This document shows, in pieces, positions 59,401 to 64,000 of a stretch of DNA of 64,000 bases. The first letter of the stretch is position 1; every line of letters begins with the position of its first letter. The notes beneath the pieces were generated by a model. That model was not told the origin of the DNA. It searched no databases and worked only from the letters and a program-made list of their open reading frames with translations. The position numbers and the translations under genes are program-made. Source of the stretch: CAYRHN01 sp964424115 (GTDB lineage Bacteria; Chloroflexota; Anaerolineae; Anaerolineales; Anaerolineaceae); assembly GCA_964424115.1 (NCBI GenBank), contig CAYRHN010000001.1, forward strand, positions 1 to 64,000, written 5' to 3'.

Positions 59401-62232
59401 CTGGGCGACCTGACCTTCAATTCGCAGTATGCGGAAGAAGCTTTCAGCGTGTATGACCACCCGAAAGTGCTGATCTTCCGCAAAACAGCCGATTTTGACC
59501 TGGATAAGGACGCCGACCTTCTGAAAGCTGTGGATCTAAGCAATGTGATCCACCTGACCCCCTTACAGGCGACCAATTACAAAGGTAATCTGCTGCTCAC
59601 CAGCGAACAGGAAGCACAGGTGACCGAACAAGGCACCTGGTCGGAGCTGTATAACCGCAATTCTGTGGTTAACGCATCGGATGTGATGGCAGTGGTGGTG
59701 TGGTACCTGACCATCAGCCTGCTGGGCTTCCTGGCCTATCCTTTTGTGCGGCTGGCTTTGGGACGGCTGGCGGATCACGGCTATCCCTTTACGCGACTGG
59801 TAGGGATGCTGTTGTTGACCCTGTTAACCTGGTGGGCCGGCTCATCGGGATTTTCGTTCAGCGCCGGGCATATCGCTCTGTTCATTGGCGTGTTGGCGGC
59901 GGCAAATGCGATCCTCTTCTGGGTGCAACGGCGGTCGATCCTGCGCGAAGTGCGTATGCGCTGGAAATATTACCTGATCGTGGAAGGCCTGATGCTGGCC
60001 TTCTTCCTGGCATTCCTGTTTGTGCGTGCACAAAACCCCGACCTGTGGCACCCTTACAAGGGCGGGGAAAAGCCGATGGATTTTTCATATTTCAACGCGA
60101 TCCTGAAAAGCAGCACCTTCCCGCCCTATGACCCATGGTTTGCGGGTGGGTATATCAACTATTACTATTATGGAATGCTGCTGGTGGCAGTTCCGGTGAA
60201 ACTGCTGGGAATTATTCCGGCAACTGCGTATAACCTTATCATCCCGACCCTGTTCAGTTTCCTGTGCATGGCCTTCTTCTCCGTGGTGTGGAATTTGGTG
60301 AGCGCCTGGCAGGTGCGCAAGAATGAGCATGCGGAGATTGAAGCGGAAACGGGACAGTCAACCGAATCCTCTCTGGCGGAGACCTGGGCCAGCGCCCCTT
60401 CCCGTCCGAAAACCACCCCGATCGACCGGCGGGTGCTGCGGATGAGTGTGTTTGCGTCGGTGATCGCGGTGGTGCTGGGCAACCTGGGAGTGACTGGGAT
60501 GATCTGGCTGGGTTTGCAGCGGTTGTCGGTCCCACAGGAACAGGTGGCAAACGGCAACCTGATCGAGCGGATCGGCTGGACGGTAGATGGAATCGCCAAG
60601 GTATTGAATGGCGCGCAGCTGCCTTACCCGCCCGGGGAATGGTATTGGGAGCCGAGCCGGGTGATCCCGGATAATACGATCAACGAATTCCCGGCCTTTA
60701 CCTTCCTGTATGCTGACCTGCACGCCCACATGGTGGCACTGCCCATCACGCTGTTGGGAGTGGCCTGGGCACTGTCGATCCTGCGCGGACGCTGGAAGTG
60801 GGGACAGGCAACCAGCGATGAAGAGGGTGCTGTTGACGAAGAGGCGTCGCCGACACGGGGTCGGAAGATCTTGCATTTTGGGGCCAGTTTCTTGCTGGCC
60901 GGGGTGACGATCGGTGCCTTGCAGCCGACCAACACCTGGGATTTGCCCACCTATACGATCCTGGGTGGGGTAACGGTGCTTTACACTGTCTTGAGTTACG
61001 CCGAAATCCCGACGAACTGGCTGCCGGGAATCCCGCTGTTCTGGAAGCGGCTGGCAACCGCGCTGGTGAGCATTGCAGTGCTTGCGGTGACCATGATAGT
61101 GCTTTACCAACCATTCGGGCGCTGGTATTCGCAAGGCTACGGGAATGTGAAGGCCTGGGACGGCCCGCACACCCCGTTATGGTCGTACATCACCCATTGG
61201 GGATTGTTCTTGTTGATCCTGGGCTTCTGGCTGGTGTGGGAGATCCGGGATTGGATGGATAAGACGCCGCTCTCGCGGCTGAACAAGCTGCGTCCCTATC
61301 GGGGGTTCTTCATTGTGACCGCGGTGGTGGTCTTCATGGGCTGGATCCTGTTGGTGGCGGTGTTTGATTTGCAGATCTTTTTCTTCGCGGTGCCGTATGG
61401 GCTGATGGCAGCAGCGTTGATCTTCCGCCCCGGCCAGCCGGACAGTAAACGGATCGTGCTGTTCATGACCGGGACCGGGTTGCTGTTGACCATGCTGGTG
61501 GAAGTGATCGTGCTGGAAGGTGATATTGGCCGGATGAACACGGTCTTCAAATTCTATTTGCAGGCCTGGACAATGTTTGCGATCAGCAGCGGAGCTGCGT
61601 TGTACTGGATGCTGCCGGACATTCGCGAGAAATTCTCCCGGGGTTGGCGTTGGGTTTGGAATGTGTTCTTCTATTTCTTCCTCTTCTCTGCGGCGCTCTT
61701 CCCGTTGGTGGCGGGGATCGACAAGATGACCGACCGGATGAGCAAGAGCGCACCGGCCACGTTGGACGGAATGGCCTACATGAACAGTTCGTTCTATGCG
61801 GATTTTGACCAGGATATGGACTTGAGCCAGGATTACCGGGCAATCCGCTGGATGCAAGATAACGTGCAGGGTACGCCGGTGATCGTGGAAGCCAATACGG
61901 TTGAGTATCATTGGGGCAGCCGGTTTACCATTTACACCGGCCTGCCGGGGGTGGTGGGCTGGAACTGGCACCAGCGCCAGCAGCGCGGGGTGGTGAGCGC
62001 CGAATGGGTTACCCAGAGGGTGGACCAGATCCGGCAGTTTTACACCACGGAGAGTCAAGAAGACGCCGCTGCATTCTTGAAGCGTTATAATGTGAAATAT
62101 ATTATCCTCGGACAGATGGAACGCGGCGAATACAAAGGCGCCGGGCTGGAAAAGTTCGAGAAGTACAACGGAGAGTTATGGGAGGCCGTCTATCGGGACG
62201 GCGACACAGTGATCTACGAGGTAAAGCCCTAG
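56404..62232 (+). CDS. Giant GT-C-like / DUF2298 (YYY-motif) fusion membrane protein
   Basis: A 1,942-residue polytopic protein with three parts. Residues about 35-480 are a GT39-like GT-C membrane domain with HPDERFLGLVL after helix 1. Residues about 490-1085 are an extracytoplasmic beta-rich region (AYQFLLNDPAYLIRDGKPYE-type beta repeats, then FSVYDHPKVLIFRK). Residues about 1090-1942 are a DUF2298-type domain with INYYYYGML (about 1251-1259), LYADLHAHMVALP and LQPTNTWDLP. The DUF2298 part matches the next gene, and the family is, from memory, largely restricted to archaea and Chloroflexota. A single frame of this size without break argues against assembly error. Probably an envelope glycosyltransferase. 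Confidence 0.8.
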   Translation: MDQETYVQPNLEEVATLPQPPAPSPRKRRGLRSTVMPLVWALLLGAILAGGAYFRYTGMQWDEGQGLHPDERFLGLVLSAIKPVDSLGEYFNTETSPLNPNNRGYTFYVYGTLPIFIVRYLGSWLGESGFGDLSLVGRYVSATLDLGTVLLVFLIAMKLYKKPWLALLAAAFASFSVLPIQLSHYNTVDTYANFFITLTVYFGVSVMTQNLELVKESEETAPAARRSDWYWLKESWGSAWGYIWFGVASGMALACKVSAAPVVVLLPGAAALVLLRMKKIERDHFWPILGRNLVLGGIAAILLFRIFQPYAFSGPGFFNLGLNSKWVQNLTELSMQSGGNVDFPPALQWARRSITFSFQNLVIWGLGLPLGIAAWGGFLLMAWRMLKGEFQKHALLWVWTGAFFAWQSINFTRSMRYQLPVYPTLAVIAAWGICALWERRGEARGWLSRLWQKIQRPLAVLVGAVVVAGTFLWAYAFVQIYIRPVTRLEASYWIYQNIPAAINLKVETANGTSMRLVNYGDTYTIRPNEPYLTNFVVHEDTALTSVLVDDASYQFAENAPDTVRVGVRILDYENNGQEIGSGEFLVSKDQNQPEYSVAMNSLVPLQKGRHYGMKFEILDAAGQVYFTSAPSLKLNRDYEINKVSVNETEILPDSSTAINFVPQKDGALRQINLPLTFDDQPGTRTYTLTIEDAEGNSRGVAGFSYDPSTGVGGIPAARFDPSVALEAGKEYTLVVQTILTEQRSWLKGEVEFAQYGDAYQFLLNDPAYLIRDGKPYESNFVPSESGTVTEISFAHAAQEDLSVGGPQTLVIKLYDTANMDAALSETRLTADLRPMTGSTYGAEYHVALDTPVSLESGRMYRIVIALQGQGAVALRGSAPAHESSWDDGLPMRVAGYDAYGGMYQRDLNFEMYWDDNSEKVQRFLNVLNNADYIFITSNRQWGTTIRVPERYPLTTAYYKALIGCPDEEAIFTCYAEAKPGMYQGQLGFELVKVFQSEPSLGDLTFNSQYAEEAFSVYDHPKVLIFRKTADFDLDKDADLLKAVDLSNVIHLTPLQATNYKGNLLLTSEQEAQVTEQGTWSELYNRNSVVNASDVMAVVVWYLTISLLGFLAYPFVRLALGRLADHGYPFTRLVGMLLLTLLTWWAGSSGFSFSAGHIALFIGVLAAANAILFWVQRRSILREVRMRWKYYLIVEGLMLAFFLAFLFVRAQNPDLWHPYKGGEKPMDFSYFNAILKSSTFPPYDPWFAGGYINYYYYGMLLVAVPVKLLGIIPATAYNLIIPTLFSFLCMAFFSVVWNLVSAWQVRKNEHAEIEAETGQSTESSLAETWASAPSRPKTTPIDRRVLRMSVFASVIAVVLGNLGVTGMIWLGLQRLSVPQEQVANGNLIERIGWTVDGIAKVLNGAQLPYPPGEWYWEPSRVIPDNTINEFPAFTFLYADLHAHMVALPITLLGVAWALSILRGRWKWGQATSDEEGAVDEEASPTRGRKILHFGASFLLAGVTIGALQPTNTWDLPTYTILGGVTVLYTVLSYAEIPTNWLPGIPLFWKRLATALVSIAVLAVTMIVLYQPFGRWYSQGYGNVKAWDGPHTPLWSYITHWGLFLLILGFWLVWEIRDWMDKTPLSRLNKLRPYRGFFIVTAVVVFMGWILLVAVFDLQIFFFAVPYGLMAAALIFRPGQPDSKRIVLFMTGTGLLLTMLVEVIVLEGDIGRMNTVFKFYLQAWTMFAISSGAALYWMLPDIREKFSRGWRWVWNVFFYFFLFSAALFPLVAGIDKMTDRMSKSAPATLDGMAYMNSSFYADFDQDMDLSQDYRAIRWMQDNVQGTPVIVEANTVEYHWGSRFTIYTGLPGVVGWNWHQRQQRGVVSAEWVTQRVDQIRQFYTTESQEDAAAFLKRYNVKYIILGQMERGEYKGAGLEKFEKYNGELWEAVYRDGDTVIYEVKP

Positions 62233-64000
62233 ATGCTCAATATCCTTTTGTGGTTCTTGATCGTTTCCCTGGTGGGCTGGCTGGTCTTTCCGCTGGCCTA
62301 CCGGTTCTTCCCGGGGCTGGCGGAACGCGGACTGGCCCTTCTGCGTCCGCTGGGGCTGCTGGCATGGGGATTTGTCTTCTGGTTGTTGGGATCGCTGGGG
62401 GTCATCGGCAACAGCGGTGGCGAAATGCTGTTGGCGTTGGCGCTGGTGGCAGGGCTGTCTGCCTGGGCGGGGCGCGGGCGGTGGCAGGAGATGCGCGCCT
62501 GGTTGAAAGATCATCTAGGGCAGGTGCTGTTTACAGAAGCTCTGTTCCTGCTGGCTTTCGTGGGGATGGTCTTATTCCGGGCGGCCTCGCCGAACATCAC
62601 CGGCACAGAAAAGCCGATGGAATTAGCCTTTATTAATGCCATCCTGCGCTCGCCGGGCATGCCGCCGAATGATCCCTGGTTGTCGGGATATGCTATTTCG
62701 TATTATTACTTTGGATATGTGATGGTGGCGATGCTGACCCGTTTGAGTGGGGTGGTGAGCGGTGTGGGATTCAATTTGGCGATTGCCACCTGGTTCGCGA
62801 TGACCGCTACGGCGGCTTACGGGGTGCTGTATAACCTGCTGGCAGCCTGGTCTGCAAAGAGAGAGAGCACGCAAGAGAAACCAGGTTTGAAAGGGATACG
62901 CGCCTGGGCTTTGCTGGCGCCGCTGTTCATCCTGGTATTAAGCAACACGGGCGGGCTGTTTGAGATGCTGCATTCCAGCGGCGCGTTCTGGACCAAAGAT
63001 AGCAGCGGGCAATCTACATCGACATTCTGGCAGGGGTTGGGCATTCCGGATTGGAATGAGCCGCCAGGCGAACCGCTGAGCCTGCAACCCAACCGATTCT
63101 GGTGGTGGTGGCGCTCTTCGCGCGTTTTGCAGGATTTCAAGCTGAATGGAGAAGTAAGGGAAGTAATCGACGAGTTCCCGAATTTCTCCTACTTCCTGGC
63201 TGATCTGCACCCGCATGTGCTGGCGATGCCTTTTTCGCTGATGCTGGTGGGCTTGATGTTCAGTTTTTACCAGACGAAGCGCTGGGATGAAGATGAGCCT
63301 GAAAAGGCAGGGTTTGCGCCGTTGATCGATTGGATGCGCCATCCGGAATTTTGGATCACGGCTGTGGCACTGGGCGCGATGGGCTTTCTGAATATCTGGG
63401 ATTTCCCAGTCTACCTGGTCATTTTCGGGTTGGTGTATGGGCTGATGCGCTATCAGCAATACGGTTGGAATTTCAGCCGCCGCCTGGGGGACCTGGTATG
63501 CTTCTTGATTGTGATGGGATTGGCGGGGTTGGTACTGTACCTGCCGTTCTACCTCGGCTTTACATCCCAGGCCGGCGGGCTGCTGCCTTTCTTGCCGTCC
63601 CTGGCCTTCTTTACGCCGGGGGTCAATTTCTGGATCATGTTTGCCACGCTTTTGATCCCGCTGCTGGCCTGGTTGATCTGGCTGGCGCTGCGCAAGCGCG
63701 GCTCTTTGAAGCATGGCTTGTTCTTTGGGTTGGCGGTGGTGTTTGGGTTGTGGCTGGTCTCGTATTTGGTGGGGTTGGCGTTCGTGTTGGTGCTGAATGC
63801 CGCGCCTGACCTGACCGTGAGTGGGGTGAACCTGGGGGCCACCTTTTACGGCTTACAGGGCAGCAGCGACGGCTCGCAAATCATTGGCACAACGCTGCTG
63901 AATCGTCTTATTCATCCGGGAACCTGGCTGACCTTATTGGCAGTGTTGAGCCTGGCCTGGGGATTAATGGCGAAAAGAAAAGAGCTTCCTCCAGCGGCCC
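62233..64000 (+). CDS. DUF2298 (YYY-motif) membrane protein, cut by window end
   Basis: An open frame from ATG 62233, one base after the giant gene's stop, runs 589 codons to the window edge without a stop, so the C-terminus is missing. It has about twelve helices, WLSGYAISYYYFGYVMVAML, YFLADLHPHVLAMPFS and LNIWDFPVYL, which align with YYYYG, DLHAH and NTWDLP of the preceding gene's last 850 residues. Thus it is a free-standing copy of that domain. The DLHxH acidic/His loop is a candidate catalytic site. Function is not known to me. Confidence 0.85.
   Translation, partial: MLNILLWFLIVSLVGWLVFPLAYRFFPGLAERGLALLRPLGLLAWGFVFWLLGSLGVIGNSGGEMLLALALVAGLSAWAGRGRWQEMRAWLKDHLGQVLFTEALFLLAFVGMVLFRAASPNITGTEKPMELAFINAILRSPGMPPNDPWLSGYAISYYYFGYVMVAMLTRLSGVVSGVGFNLAIATWFAMTATAAYGVLYNLLAAWSAKRESTQEKPGLKGIRAWALLAPLFILVLSNTGGLFEMLHSSGAFWTKDSSGQSTSTFWQGLGIPDWNEPPGEPLSLQPNRFWWWWRSSRVLQDFKLNGEVREVIDEFPNFSYFLADLHPHVLAMPFSLMLVGLMFSFYQTKRWDEDEPEKAGFAPLIDWMRHPEFWITAVALGAMGFLNIWDFPVYLVIFGLVYGLMRYQQYGWNFSRRLGDLVCFLIVMGLAGLVLYLPFYLGFTSQAGGLLPFLPSLAFFTPGVNFWIMFATLLIPLLAWLIWLALRKRGSLKHGLFFGLAVVFGLWLVSYLVGLAFVLVLNAAPDLTVSGVNLGATFYGLQGSSDGSQIIGTTLLNRLIHPGTWLTLLAVLSLAWGLMAKRKELPPAA

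Noticed and set aside
57658..59460. 600-codon minus-strand open frame
   Set aside because: Antisense to the giant membrane protein, with no recognisable domain; the plus-strand frame has helices and family motifs throughout.

Overview
The window looks like a chromosome segment of an anaerobic, filamentous-type Chloroflexota bacterium, probably class Anaerolineae. Pointers are the DUF2298 (YYY-motif) membrane proteins, a DUF5679-topoisomerase I fusion, an archaeal-style mevalonate kinase plus isopentenyl phosphate kinase pair, an EF-G-like paralogue, Thr/Pro-rich 'TPT' stalks on exported proteins, and moderately high GC with few Shine-Dalgarno-less but promoter-abutting genes. No rRNA, tRNA, CRISPR array, transposase, integrase or phage gene was seen; this is ordinary chromosomal backbone with lineage-specific cell-surface genes.

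Layout. 0-10.4 kb: an EF-G-like GTPase (-), peptidase T (+), three tandem paralogous small tetraspan membrane proteins (-) each with its own consensus sigma-70 promoter, a GH13 glucosidase (+), and a gyrB operon (-). 10.5-14.9 kb: a membrane protein overlapping a JAMM metalloprotease, a repeat-rich secreted surface protein with a small secreted partner, and plsY. 14.9-21.3 kb (-): an MBL-fold hydrolase; an amino-acid ABC transporter operon (binding lipoprotein, permease, ATPase) running into a 917-residue anchored surface protein. 21.5-27.9 kb (+): a tightly packed run of proline dehydrogenase, SDR, UbiA-like, MoeA and MoeA fused to a periplasmic-binding-like domain, then a Bcp peroxiredoxin. 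28-33.9 kb (-): an M23 lipoprotein peptidase translationally overlapped with a WD40/PD40-type membrane protein, a DUF1015 pair and a DegV lipid-binding protein. 34.1-41.4 kb (+): ffh-rpsP-khpA-rimM-dprA-manC-topA, a translation/secretion/DNA-maintenance run. 41.6 kb: an anchored protein of unknown role. 42.7-47.0 kb (-): UbiA-type phosphoribosyltransferase, mevalonate kinase, isopentenyl phosphate kinase, dGTPase-like, greA. 47.1-64 kb (+): tlyA, lepA, then a cell-envelope glycan cluster (flippase-like UPF0104, sugar epimerase, GT4, methyltransferase, GT39-type, a 1,942-residue GT-C/DUF2298 fusion, and a second DUF2298 protein cut by the window edge).

The genes work as several modules: translation support (EF-G-like, LepA, RimM, S16, KhpA, Ffh, TlyA), molybdenum/tungsten cofactor maturation (two MoeA), isoprenoid precursor supply (MVK, IPK) next to a polyprenyl-phosphate user (DPPR-type UbiA), and building of a glycosylated surface (ManC, epimerase, GT4, GT-C enzymes, stalked surface proteins). 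The most unusual items are the giant GT-C/DUF2298 fusion beside a free-standing DUF2298 protein, the alternative-mevalonate gene pair, the MoeA tandem, the promoter-matched paralogue triplet and a recurring pattern of promoters whose -10 box lies 6-10 nt before the start codon (predicted leaderless mRNAs). All functions are read from sequence motifs by eye; no database search was run.
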